This document shows, in pieces, positions 1 to 10,165 of a DNA stretch of 64,000 nt. Source of the stretch: Chrysopilus asiliformis (lineage: Eukaryota > Arthropoda > Insecta > Diptera > Rhagionidae). The notes below the pieces were generated by a model, which saw only the letters and a program-made list of their open reading frames with translations, did not search any database and had not been told where the DNA came from. The stretch covers positions 9,003,789 to 9,067,788 of the forward strand of contig OZ035962.1 in NCBI GenBank assembly GCA_964034945.1, given 5' to 3'. The translations under genes were made by a program, and so were the position numbers. Every line of letters begins with the position of its first letter. Positions within the stretch are counted from its first letter, which is position 1.

Positions 1-2035
1 TAATTTTTGTTCATTTATTCTTTCTTCCGACGAAAATCATTAAAACTCCTTCCTTGGAAAATTCAAACTTGGGAAACTTTTTTGTGAAAAAAAAAGTATT
101 TCTGTAAAAAAAAGGACTTCGCTTTTAGACAAACCCCCTTATCCCTCCTTGACGTTTTCAATGTAACAATTTATAGATTTCAATTTCCAGATGTGAACTC
201 TGGTATCTTTTTTAAAAGGATTTTATACATTTTCCGTGCTGACGTATTGAAAATTTTAATTCCTTTGGGCGTTGCAAGAATCTTCTTCGCCGATTTTCTC
301 AAAATTGCTTTATTATTTTTTTTCTATATTTTTGTGAAATTAAATGAAGGGTAATTGTCCAATTAGGGGGTTTCTTTTTCTTGTTATATTGGTTTATTAT
401 TTATTTCACACGAAAAATTATAAAGTCTTAGTGAAATTTGAATAAAAATGATGGTACGGTAAAATATTTATTTGAACTAAGGATAAAATTACATTTTTAG
501 CTGAAATTGTTTTTCATTCTGTCTGAAAATATTTCAATTTTGTATCGCATTCACATGAACTTTTAAAAGAATTCAATTACAACTTTAAAATGATGTTAAA
601 ATTTTGATTTTAAAGTTCAAAATGTTAGTGCAGGCGCGTACCCCGTTGGCAATTTTAGGTTTCAATACGCGTATACACCAAAATCGGAGTTGAGCTGGCA
701 ACGAAGTGTATTTCGTTTTACTTATTTATTATTTGGTTGTTTCTACTTAAATCTACTTCGCTGTACGCTGAAATATTAGTTTAAAGGTATTTTAAAAACT
801 CAAATTGCCCAAAATTCAACTGCGTTAATTTACCACCTCTTAACTCTTTCAGACCCGGTGGTTACATTTGTACACATTAAAGTTTTTCCCAAATATAACA
901 ATTTCATAAGATTATTTCGTATTTGAGTCCGGTTGCGAACGTTTGTACACATTACAAGCTATCGAAAACAGTAATAGATCTTGGATTTTTTTTTTCAATA
1001 TTTTCTTACTCTTATTTACCCACTTTATCAACACAAATTTTATCACAACCAAATTTTTTAAAAAAATAAAAATAATAGTAAAAAAATTAGTGGAGTCTTT
1101 CATGCGACCTAAAAAATTTACACGACGATTTTGGTATGCAAACAACCTCGTCAAATTGCATGTCAAATGCGGAGATTTCGGGAAATTGTGCAACAATAAG
1201 AATTTTTTCTGTGACATTTGTTCTCATATTTCAATTAATTTCAATTTTTCACCGATTCTCGGCATCTTCAACTCCTAATTTTGTAGTTGCTGAGAGTATA
1301 CCCCCGAACAGCTCGTCGAATTACACAAAATATTTGAAGAATGCGTTCATGAAACGATTCGCGTAAAAATATACGCCAATAATAAATGCGTAATTTTATC
1401 TGGTTACATGAATACCCCTAGGATTTTAAAAATGTCATTTCAATCAAATATACCTGAACAATGAAAATGATACTGTAAAAAGTTAATAAATGGCATATTT
1501 TTATTATGGTACACATAATAATTTTCTCGGAAATTCAGGTACAAAGTGCTCAAATTTGTGATATTGTCCTCGTGTTGTCACTTTGAAACAAAATACGAGC
1601 TAGCATAAGGAGGTTGTTGTTGAAATATCTATGATATGATTAAAAAATTTTGAATGTTAAAACTTGGGGTTTTCTTGCCTGCTTCGCATGTGCCCACTGA
1701 AACAAGGATTCTGAAAAAAATAATATTTTTGTGCCCACCGACTTTTAGTTGTTTTAGCAAAAAAGGAAGAAAGAATTATTGTCTACCTTCAGGCTTCGCT
1801 CAAGAAGCCTTAGATGAGACCCAGAGCAAGTACAATTCTATTCTTCGGACTTAATGATTATTTCATAAGAAATCTAGCATTTCTATCACTTTTTCAGTAC
1901 TGAGATCGAATGTTTGCATATCAAAACTCAGCATTATACGATGGTTTTCGCGAATTTTCGATCGTGTCGCAGGTGGTCGTGTTGTATGACCACGAAATCG
2001 TATTGTAGAAGGGTTACATGTACATTCAAAAATAA
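1..2035. other. AT-rich non-coding region
   Basis: No coding exon could be supported here. The stretch is AT-rich with many A and T runs. The 13-base word TTTGTACACATTA occurs twice, at 867-879 and 942-954, each after a CCGGT-containing stretch, so a short degenerate direct repeat of about 75 bp spacing is present. Short open frames at about 940-1370 are low-complexity and look like chance. Confidence 0.5.
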
Positions 2036-2492
2036 TCATACTAATATATAAAAATGAGTTGGTGTCTGTCTGTCTGTCTGTTCCTCTTTCACGCAAAAAC
2101 GGCGGAACCGATTGACTTGAAATTTGGCATGAGTGTATGTGGCAGTTCTGGTTCCAACATAGGCCTACGGAAAAGTAGCGCGAGTAGTGGGGGGAGTAAG
2201 GGGAGGGGGTAAAGTGATTTCGAAACTTAGTTTTTCCGCTATGTTACTCTTTCGCGGGGGAAACTACTGAACCAATTGGCCTGAAATTTGGCAGAGATGT
2301 TCGTCGGGGGTCCAGCCCCAACATAGACCCATTAAAAAGTAGTCCGAGAGGTGGGGGAGTAAGGGGAGGGGGTAAAGTGATCTCAAAACTTAGCTCTTCC
2401 TCTATGTTACCCTTTCGCGGGGAAACTACCGAGCCGATTGGCCTGAAGTTTAGTTAAAAAATTAACCCGGCAACGACGGGTATGCAAGCTAG
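2036..2492 (+). mobile_element. Canonical non-autonomous Helitron, copy 1
   Basis: The element starts with TCATACTAATATATAAAAAT after an A and ends in CTAG followed by T, the A/T insertion pattern of canonical Helitrons. Just before the end is a hairpin, ACCCG-gcaacga-CGGGT, followed by ATGCAAGCTAG, which fits the hairpin plus CTRR terminus. A GTCTGTCTGTC microsatellite lies near the 5' end. The interior is built from units of about 165 bp (two full and one partial) sharing GGGAGTAAGGGGAGGGGGTA and a Ggaaactac-type start. It has no coding capacity, so it would need transposition proteins from elsewhere. A second copy lies at 62464-63015 on the other strand. Confidence 0.85.
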
Positions 2493-2513
2493 TAAATTAA
2501 TAAACTTATGTTA

Positions 2514-2600
2514 GTTGCAGCGTGGCTTAGTGGATAAAGCATTAAGCTTATGATGGAATGATTCTGGATTCGGGAACGGTTTGTGGCTCGTTGACAATTC
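2514..2600 (+). repeat. tRNA-derived SINE-like sequence
   Basis: TGGCTTAGTGGATAAAGC at about 2523 matches an RNA polymerase III A-box of a tRNA head, and GGATTCGGGAAC about 45 bases on resembles an eroded B-box. A related sequence lies at 23693-23775, sharing TGGCTTAG, GTAAAG/ATAAAG and a following TNTGTGGCNCGT word. No cloverleaf with a good acceptor stem was found, so this is a SINE or tRNA relic, not a working tRNA gene. It lies directly 3' of the Helitron. Confidence 0.4.
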
Positions 2601-3349
2601 AATAGCATTTCGATACCGTCGTAAAATTCCCTCAGACCTCTTCACTGCTTCTCCTTAATATGCAACGTATTTTATGAATAGACTGTTATTCATATTTGCC
2701 AATTAAAGGTCTATATTTTACCTATAGATTTACGACATGTACTTTTAATAAATTTTAGATATTGTCATTTTTATAAAGCAAAAAATGCTGTTTAAACGAA
2801 ATCCATTTGATAGAAATTTTCTGCATTTTTAAACCGCACCGATTAATTTCGATCCTTCCTTTGATTAGAAATGCAAAAAGGAAAACTCGATGACTCTAGC
2901 ATTTTTTGTTCTATTACTTTGATGTTTTGCGCTTTCATTAACTTTTCCAACCGAACTTTTCTTCGTAATCCTCAAATTGAGACAGAGGGACCCATTCCAC
3001 TTATTCGCAACATAAGGCGTGTCATATGGAAAGATAAATCTGAACCAGCCAGCATCAAGTATGCTATGTTGCTTTGAAAGGAATTTCTGTTTAATCCTTT
3101 CTTTTTCTGTCGAAGGATCTCTCTTCCTCGAGATGATTCACAGCGCCGTCGCCAACCACGAACTAAAGCTTTGATGAATCACCGGTTCTACCATTTTCCG
3201 TAAATGACAAGAGAATACCTTACGAAGGAATATGAAATCAGTGACGTGCTGGGGAGTGGGGGCAGATGTTAATGACTGAAAAGCGCTAATCAAAGCAGAT
3301 ACGTTGTTTAAAAAATCGCGATTCTTCTTTCACTCCCGTAATATCCTTT

Positions 3350-3413
3350 TTGGCGGTGCCTGTCTCGACTACGTCAAAGTTTTTTTTGTTGTTGTTGCAT
3401 TGCACAGGGACAG
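3350..3413 (+). other. Possible alternative signal-peptide exon of the CAP gene
   Basis: This stretch encodes a hydrophobic run (KFFLLLLHCTGT) ending at ACAG before GTAGAA at 3414, a possible donor. Splicing it to an acceptor at 3769 (TTGACAG, exon from 3770) keeps the frame and would place a leucine-rich signal peptide just before DKIESYC, the usual layout of antigen-5 proteins. The frame has no ATG between the upstream TAA at 3287 and the exon, only TTG at 3350, so another upstream exon or a different start would be needed. This is inference. Confidence 0.25.
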
Positions 3414-3630
3414 GTAGAAAAGAATTAAATACCTATTCTAGCTTAAAACATCAAGTGTATCTCCGTACATATCGCATTTTCAATGCTTTACTAGATCTAG
3501 ACGTCTGTCTGTCATTTCAAATGGAACAGAAAAAAAATGGTTTTTTTTTGCTGAGCACTTGAAACTGAAATGTCAGAAACTCGTTGGAAAATGTCAACAT
3601 TATAGAAAATTTACAAAAGCTGTTTAGAAG

Positions 3631-6228
3631 ATGGGGATGCGGCTGCAAAGAGCTTTGATACGGGCAGTAATTACTTTTATTGTGGTTGGGGATTACGAAC
3701 GCCCCGGCAAAGGAATCGGGGCGGCAATGGCTTTCACTAAGATTCATAATCAGTCGATTCTGTTGACAGATAAAATCGAATCCTATTGCTCGATGAGTTG
3801 CTTTGGATCAGGACACACACTCTGTAATCAGGTAAAGTTAAAGCGATTGATTTTTATGGTTCAAAAGACGGATTGCTGAATGTTTTATAAAATTCTAGAA
3901 TTATAGCAATTTCGGAGACTGCGGCAGGAGATTCATTTTGTATCCGATTGAAGGGCAATTGAGAAATGACGTTTTAAAAGGACATAATGGACTTAGAAAT
4001 CGTATCGCGGGAGTGGTTAAAATATCAAATATGAAATTATTGGTAAAATTTTCTTTTGACTGGCATTTCAAATGATTTTACGTAACAATTTAAAGAAAAT
4101 TAATGTTTGTTTGTATTTTACTCATTTAAATTAAAACGATTGTGCCGATGGGCATAAAATTTGTATAAAAGGGACACACGCTAAACCCCAATATTCAATA
4201 CATTCTTTTCAATTTTATATTCTCTTCATTATTTTAGGAATGGGACCAAGAGCTTAGCAAAATGGCTGAAATTTGGTTAAAAAAATGCCGAAAATATGAA
4301 AAAGATCCATGCACGTTTTTGAGTAGAAATTCGACAGGTAATTTTTATACCCTATATGGTGAAACCATAAATATAATATAATAGGTTTGCTTTACAATTT
4401 GTAAGGTATAGAATCGTCGGAGAAACAAAAAAATTTCACCAGTGTGTAGACTGATGAATCGACTTCATTTTTGCATGTTCGTCTGTCGGTCTTTCTGTCC
4501 GTGGACACGATAACTTGAGACGGTATTAGGCTAGAAAAAAGATGTCAACATTTATAAGGTTTTAACTCGAGGATTTTCTTTTTTATGGACAGAAACGTTT
4601 TTCCACATGTTTACACAATCAAACGTTTTCACTGCTGCAGACGCGTTGGTTTTTTACAACCCGAGACGCGTTGGTGTAATTGACACTAAAATGTAATTGA
4701 TAAAAACGAAATTAGGATGTTATATTTCATAGTTATTTTTCAATTCTACGCACAATTTGAAATGCGTACTTCAAGATAATATTGAACAATAAATGTTCAA
4801 AGTATATAAAAGGACATAATATACAATGACTGCTAGACTGAATGAAAACATTTTAATTATGTTCAGTTATGCATATTTTTGTAAACATTGAATGTTGTGG
4901 GTGGTTAATAATAGTTTTTTTTTTGCTATTCACAATAAAAGTCCTATTGATGTTTTCTCTTTTGGCGCCATGATATTGTCGTTTAATATTCATATGAATA
5001 AATAATGAAAGTAATAAATCTTCGATATTTTAGATAAAGCCGCTTCTTACACATTGGTGAATCAAAATATTGGATTCATCGAAAGCAAATATTTTCCACC
5101 AAATCTTATTACTTCCATCATACGTGACTGGTATTTGGAAAAGAACAAAATGTCAGAACCGAATATTATGGGCAACGTTGGAACATTTTCCGTTGATAAT
5201 AATTTTACACAATTATTATGGGCAACGACACATCGAATTGGATGCGCTTTAGCTGGGTAAGTTTATTGCACCCCAAAATGATGATTGGGGGATTTTATCA
5301 AGCTTTTTTCATTAAAATTTTTTTTCAGAATTTTGATTTAAAAAAAAGTGATATTAATAAATTTTAAAAAACACGAATTGTTAGTTATGATTCTGAACGC
5401 ACATGTTACATGTTTTCTTAAAACAAAATGTATAGGTTTTTAAAAACTAAAAGGTTTCAAGCGATACAGTAATCCCTCTAGCTGCGCGGCTTCGCAACTG
5501 CGCGGTTAAGTTTTTAGTACAAAAACTTCGAAATGTGCGGTAAAAATTTCGCAGCTGCGCGGTATTTTTTATAATTTTGGTTTAAAAAAACATGTTCTTA
5601 ACCCCAAAATTTCATACAAAGTAGGGTTCACAGTGCGCAGTTTCGGTTTGCGCGCTCTTTTTGTGGAACGTATCTACCGCGCAGTTGGAGGGATTACTGT
5701 ATTTTCTATTGCATAATTTTTTTAAACCTGGAGTGATATTCCGTAACTTGTTTCAAGCGTTTGTTTCAAGTTAGAAGAACAAGCAGTATTCGCTATCTCT
5801 GTTTTGACCGAAATAAATGACTGAGAGAAACCGAGATAGCAAATACCACTTTTTCTTCTAACTCGAAACAAACGCTTGAACCAAGTTACGGAATACCACT
5901 CCTGCTTTCAATTTATTTTCAGTTAATACAATTTTTTTTTCGTTGTAGCTACAAAAATGGCTATCATCTCGCCTGTAATTATCATCCCTATGATAATGAA
6001 AATTCACCAGCTTTCAAGAAAGGCCTGCCTTGCTCAGATTGTCCAAATAATTTACCAATTTGTAGTAAAGAATTTGAGAATTTATGTACAGCAGGTAAAT
6101 AATATCCGAAATTACCGGCCTAACATTCTGCAAGTGTTTTTGTTTTTTTTTCAGATAGTTCAGGACATCATTGGTCTTCTTACTACGAAATATTATGGTT
6201 AAGCTTTGTAGTTGTTTATATCACATAA
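3631..6228 (+). CDS. CAP/antigen-5 family secreted protein, six exons
   Basis: Exons are 3631-3831, 3899-4042, 4238-4337, 5034-5256, 5949-6094 and 6155-6228. All introns are GT-AG and phases match (0, 0, 1, 2 nt carried, 1), giving 295 codons plus TAA. Seen in order: a Cys-rich start (YCSMSCFGSGHTLCNQ); GHNGLRNRIAG, the LHN-x-LRN helix of the family; EWDQELSKMAEIWLKKC; NQNIGF; FTQLLWATTHRIGCA; and ACNYHPYDNEN before a Cys-rich hinge (CSDCP, ICSK, LCTA). This order is that of insect antigen-5/venom-allergen-like proteins of the CAP (SCP/TAPS) superfamily, usually secreted, about 250-270 residues and of unknown biochemical role. Odd points: the GHFTQ motif reads NNFTQ, so the usual His is Asn; the protein ends in a hydrophobic tail (ILWLSFVVVYIT). 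The start is uncertain: Met at 3631 gives only a poor signal peptide. AATAAA overlaps the stop at 6228-6233. Confidence 0.88.
4342..4530 (+). mobile_element. Diverged HINE fragment in CAP intron 3
   Basis: TTTTTATACCCTATATGGTGA matches the 5' end of HINE family 1 (TTATACCCGTATGGTGAAAC), followed by the TTACAATTTGTAAGGTATAG, CACCAGTGTGTAGA and CATGTTCGTCTGTCGGTC landmarks in the same order as full copies. The 3' stem-loop is missing, so this is an old or truncated copy lying inside intron 3 (4338-5033) in the sense direction of the gene. Confidence 0.65.
5467..5699. mobile_element. Tc1/mariner (pogo/Tigger-like) MITE in CAP intron 4
   Basis: The ends are inverted repeats, CAGTAATCCCTCTAGCTGCG at left and, read in reverse complement, CAGTAATCCCTCCAACTGCG at right, with two mismatches. 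TA flanks both ends (5465-5466 and 5700-5701), the target duplication of Tc1/mariner elements, and a CAG start is typical of pogo/Tigger-type TIRs. At 233 bp with no coding capacity it is a MITE. It sits in intron 4 (5257-5948). Confidence 0.8.
5730..5902. mobile_element. Fold-back MITE in CAP intron 4
   Basis: Nearly the whole 173 bp is one imperfect palindrome. The left arm starts GGAGTGATATTCCGTAACTT, the right arm ends AAGTTACGGAATACCACTCC, and the arms continue with TTCAAGCGTTTGTTTC, AGTTAGAAGAA and GCTATCTC against their complements, leaving a short loop around 5810-5825. RNA across it would form a long hairpin. The class is unclear because no clear target duplication is seen. It lies 30 bp after the pogo-like MITE, in the same intron. 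Confidence 0.75.
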
Positions 6229-6266
6229 ATAAAGGATTTCAACAAAATTCTAATTGACTTCTTTAA

Positions 6267-6538
6267 GCTGCATTTACACTTGCGATATTTTCTTGAATTT
6301 ATCCGCAAATTTTATCAGAATGTGTTTCGCGAATTTTATTTATTTATAGCAGAATAAAATCACGTAGCAAAAGTTATCAAAATTTGATACGAGCGGTTTT
6401 ATTTCAATAAAGTTGAGTTCAGCCGTCTTTCGGGAATAAATTTCTCAATTTTGTGTCGTAGTGTAAACGGTTGTGCAACATGAATTTAATTTCGAACAAT
6501 AAAATTCGCGGAATAAAGTGTCAGGTGTAGACGGCGCC
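6267..6538. mobile_element. Harbinger-like MITE, diverged copy
   Basis: This matches 13380-13630 along its length: CATTTACACTTGCGAT, TTTTCTTGAATTT, AATTTTGTGTCGTAGTGTAA, CAACATGAATTTA, ATAAAATTCGCGGAATAAA. The ends (GCTGCATTTACAC and GTGTAGACGGCGCC) are weakened TIRs. TAA precedes it but TTG follows, so the 3-bp target duplication has decayed. It lies 38 bp past the CAP stop codon. Confidence 0.65.
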
Positions 6539-6824
6539 TTGGGGCAGTTTGCATGCTGTACACTTAAAAAATTTAGTTATGCTCAGTTCAGTTAATCGAT
6601 TGAAATTCTATGAGTTAAATAAATTCAAGGTGAACATAAGTGTTTCGTTGAGTCAGACAGCTCTTATTTATGTTCCTAAGCCCCACTTAAATGTAAAATT
6701 TCAATTAAATAAATTGATTAAATCTATATTTAGTTGAATACAGTAGGTATGTGTAATATATAATAGACCAAATAAAGTCTCAAATCTCGCAAATGTGAAA
6801 AAAAAAAAATATTTAGATACTTAC

Positions 6825-7000
6825 GGGTACAGGATGTTCCGGCTCCGCGTTTAAAGGAGTACGATCTTCTGGCAAGAGCGGTATTGGTAATGCCAGAGCC
6901 CCTGAGGCTCGCCGTGTTGCTTTTAGGCAACGTAAAACACCAATCAAAGTGACTGTGACAGCTCCGACGAGCGACAATGTTACGACTGCTATTATATAAC
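6825..7000 (-). CDS. Internal exon of a membrane protein (transmembrane segment)
   Basis: On the minus strand a pyrimidine-rich tract ending in TTGTAG precedes 7000, and CCC|GTAAGTATC follows 6825: a clean acceptor and donor around 176 bp. It carries two bases of a split codon and then 58 open codons. The sequence is clearly richer in GC than its surroundings, as expected of coding DNA. The product begins with about 23 hydrophobic residues (YIIAVVTLSLVGAVTVTLIGVL), a transmembrane helix, followed by basic residues RCLKATRR, a stop-transfer signal, then a Pro-rich tail. This is the membrane-spanning exon of a probable type I single-pass protein. I do not recognise the family; cell-surface receptors or adhesion proteins with long introns are possible. 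No neighbouring exon was found, so flanking introns must be long or run out of the window. Confidence 0.6.
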
Positions 7001-9069
7001 CTACAATGAAAAAGAAAATAATAATTAAGCAAATTTGAAAAAAAAATATGATTTTGAAATATTTTTCGGTCAAAAGGCAGCTAGAATCATCACTTAAACC
7101 AAAATGTTAAGGGTTAAAAGTGAAAATTTAACTGAACGATTCTTGGATAAAAAATCTATCAAATATTAGAAATTTCTAGTGATACCAGTACAAAATTTTG
7201 CCGCATATTCGTCAGAAGACACGTATTTGCAACAAGTCAAGGTTGAGCTATTATATAAAGTTGTGGCATATGCAATACAAATCAGGGTTCAGTGTCACCA
7301 TAATCCCGAGAGAGATAAATATCTATACACGTAAATGCACATATCTATTAGTATCGTGAAATCCCATTCCATTCGACATAGCATTCATCTCAATCTAATT
7401 CAGTTTTGATTTAACTCCATCAATTCAAATAAGCTCAACTCTGGATAGAATCTATAATGGCTTGACTTGGGTTGGGGAGGTGTCTTTTTTTTATATTGTA
7501 GTTTCTATGTATTGTATATGCAAAACAACAGAATATCGTGCTGATTTCATGAGTTTTCTGGGCAGTTTTGTTCTATTTGTTTCGAAACGTCAGTCAGTCA
7601 GATTCGTATAAGCTGAGATCATGTTTTAAAAATGATATTCTTTTTAGATTTTCCTTTTCTTTCGTTCCCCAATGTTGACTTTTTTTTCGTGTACCGCCAA
7701 TGGTTTCGTTTTTTTTTTGTACAATAATTCAGTCCCCCTTCTATTTAATTTTATGGGATTGGAATAGTCTGAGTTCGAGATTTGCATGATGTTGATAAGA
7801 ACTTAGCCTTGTTATACTATCCACCAGGTCATTGTTTTATTGCACCGCAAGATTGTCGCACTTATGGGGCAAATGCAGATCACATGGTATCAAGTCACTT
7901 ATCAAATCAATTTCAAAAAATTTCTTTAATGTGATATTCGTTGCTGTTACCAGAGAATTGCAAAGTAAGGGAAAATCATTGCATTTATTGTGATTATTAA
8001 AAATTATTTATGAGAATTCCTACAGGGTATAAAAATTACCGTTTATGGAGGATTCATCTAAATTTAGTATATTTATTTTTATGTTTTGCTGGAGTCTTCC
8101 AAAATTTAATACAATTGAATTGCAGCGTATGGAAAATTTATGTAAAATCTCATTCTAAAGATTTTTTTGTATTGATAAACTTTTTGATGAAATCAACCGT
8201 TTTCGAGATAATCGTGAAAAACATATTCGGTTGCATGAGAGGCTGGTACGGAATCATCTGGCTATGTTTCAATTGTTAAAAGTTGTGTTCTAAACTGTAT
8301 TCTGAATTTGGTTTTTACATACGATCGCTAAATTGTGTTCTAAACTTTGTTTGTACATAAGTTCGACGCACCGCTTTCGGGAAAATTCCGAACGTTTATT
8401 AAAAGGGTGAAGGAGGTCACTTCATTACGCTGCAAAAATTATAATTCTCTAGCTCTTTTCTTATATCCTTTTTACGGGTGGCATCACATACAAAAACCAA
8501 AGCTTTTCGTCATTTAGCATCATGCTAGTATATTTTTTTATGTTAATTAACAGAATTTTTCTTTGCAATTTATTGTTCCGCTGCGCTTTTAAATATTAAG
8601 TAAAGTATTTCAAATCATGTAAAAAAATCATTGCAAAGCATACACTGAAATTCAAAATTAGGTTAAGTAAAAACATATCCGAATGTAAAATGCACTTAAA
8701 ATGGAAATCTGTGTCGCACTTTTAGCAATAACACTGCTTGCATTAAAATCAAATTCACCACAATTTCACGACATGGCAAAGATCTGGAAACTCCTTTTCT
8801 GTGTCTGGAAAAAAAAACTTTTTAATGACCTCTTTTTCAAGTCAAACTACCCCGTTTCGATATTCAAGGGGCCGAAATGGCAATAAAATTGCACTTTACT
8901 AAATTTCTGCTTCCTTCTTCATTTGGGTCAGAGTTATAAATTTTTCTCTGTTCTACTTTTGCCGGTTGTTGGGTTTATTGTTCACGATATAATTGAAAGT
9001 TCGCTAAAGTTAATTGAAAATGACATAAAGAGGACTTTTTTCGCTTTGTTTCATAAGAGTGGTTTATTT
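7001..9069. other. Non-coding AT-rich DNA
   Basis: No exon is supported. The stretch around 8100-8240, with AAAATCTCATTCTAAAG and AACCGTTTTCGAGATAAT, resembles the core of HINE elements and is probably an old fragment. A 50-codon open run near 7775-7940 with two Cys residues was not recognised. If the exon at 6825-7000 belongs to a gene reading leftwards, this is part of its upstream intron. Confidence 0.45.
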
Positions 9070-10165
9070 TTTTTTTACTTTCTTATACGTAGTATAATAA
9101 AGTATTGAATTTATGAAAAATTTCGACCTCTTAGATCCGGTTCAGTTACAGCGAAATTAGCACAGATTCGTGCAAATTTTGTCTGTGAACGCTAAAGAAG
9201 AAGTACACCATGGAAATTGAACCCACGCGTTTCCCACCTCGCGGTTGCATCCGCTGTTTCTGAATGGCTGTATTTACGTTAGGACTCACTTTGAGGCGGC
9301 ACGTCTTTCGCTCCGGGCAAGCGAGGGTGAGGGACGCAGTGGGGAGGGAAACCAAAAAGAGCGAACGAAGTTTAGATTCACTTAAAATTATCGGTCGCAA
9401 ACCGGTTTTTGAGTCTGGTCGTTGAAACCTGTGTCTTTAGTTTTGTTGATGAAACTGGTTTAGTGAATCCAGATGAAGCGAACCGTGTGCACACGGCACA
9501 AAAATGACGAAAGACGTGCCGCCTCAAAGTGAATCCCAATGTAAACACAGTCAATGGGGTCTAAATTATGCTAAAAAAACATTTCCCGAGCACCCCTGAG
9601 TCGATTGGAGCTTTATTACAAAAATGTCTTTCTGCCTGTCAGTCTGTGCACAAGATTTCTCAAAAACTACTAGAGCTAGAGCCATAAAGTTTGGTCCTGA
9701 AATGGGAAGATTCTATCAACTTATGGTGACCGAAACCGGAAAAACCGGAAGTGACCAAAAAGGTGGCATTTTAAAAATCTTAATGTCGTTCTTCGCGATT
9801 TACTCCGAAACTTTGCCTTTTTCAGGAGTCTTATTTATGACAAAAATTGGAGACAATAAAATTGTCTACATTTTTATCTTTTCCTACAACATTTGAGATA
9901 TGCATCAAACCGTTATCGAGATCTACCGTTATTTCAAAAAATTCACTATCTTGCAAAAAAAAAACTGTTTAAAATTCTCCACATTTTTATTTTTCACCGT
10001 AAATCGATATCTTTTACCCTTATCGAGATATTTCAGATTTTGTATAATAAAAATTCTTATTTTTAATGTTTATAAACTAAAATTGTATACGTCGGGTCAA
10101 ATTGCGCAAGAACGTATATTTTGTATAAGAAAGTCATGTGATGTTCGCATCAGATATTTTCATTT
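9070..10165 (+). mobile_element. HINE family 3, copy 1 (interrupted)
   Basis: The copy begins ACTTTCTTATAC (9077-9088) with AAAGTATTGAATTTATGAAA next, then breaks at 9133 and resumes at about 9562 with GCTAAAAAAACATTTCCCGA, TGAGTCGATTGGAG and CTGTCAGTCTGTGCACAAGA, the order seen at 31306-32191. Near the 3' end GTATAAGAAAGT (10123-10134) is the exact reverse complement of the 5' ACTTTCTTATAC. The paired ends, microsatellite and TACTTT...AAAGTA start suggest Helentron-associated architecture. The interruption is a separate TIR element. Confidence 0.65.
9134..9561. mobile_element. TIR element inserted in the HINE family 3 copy
   Basis: Strong inverted repeats CTCACTTTGAGGCGGCACGT (from about 9294) and ACGTGCCGCCTCAAAGTGAA (to about 9533) bound the core, with weaker outer matches. 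TA lies at 9132-9133 and 9562-9563, where the interrupted element breaks and resumes. A related element with the same TIRs and the internal word AGGGACGCAGTGGGGAGGGA is at 38942-39418. It has no coding capacity and its superfamily is unresolved; TA target duplication is possible. Confidence 0.65.

Noticed and set aside
2521..2590. Functional tRNA gene
   Set aside because: The A-box is good but the B-box is eroded and no acceptor stem or full cloverleaf can be drawn.
3517..3747. Minus-strand frame opposite CAP exon 1
   Set aside because: It mirrors the exon and has no motif or splice context of its own.
6730..7032. Second minus-strand frame overlapping the transmembrane exon
   Set aside because: It lies in another frame of the same stretch; the frame with the transmembrane helix, acceptor and donor explains the signal better.
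7775..7940. About 50 open codons with YYPPGHCFIAPQDC
   Set aside because: The stretch looked exon-like because of the two Cys and Pro-Gly, but has no start, no good splice sites and no family I recognise; chance is likely.
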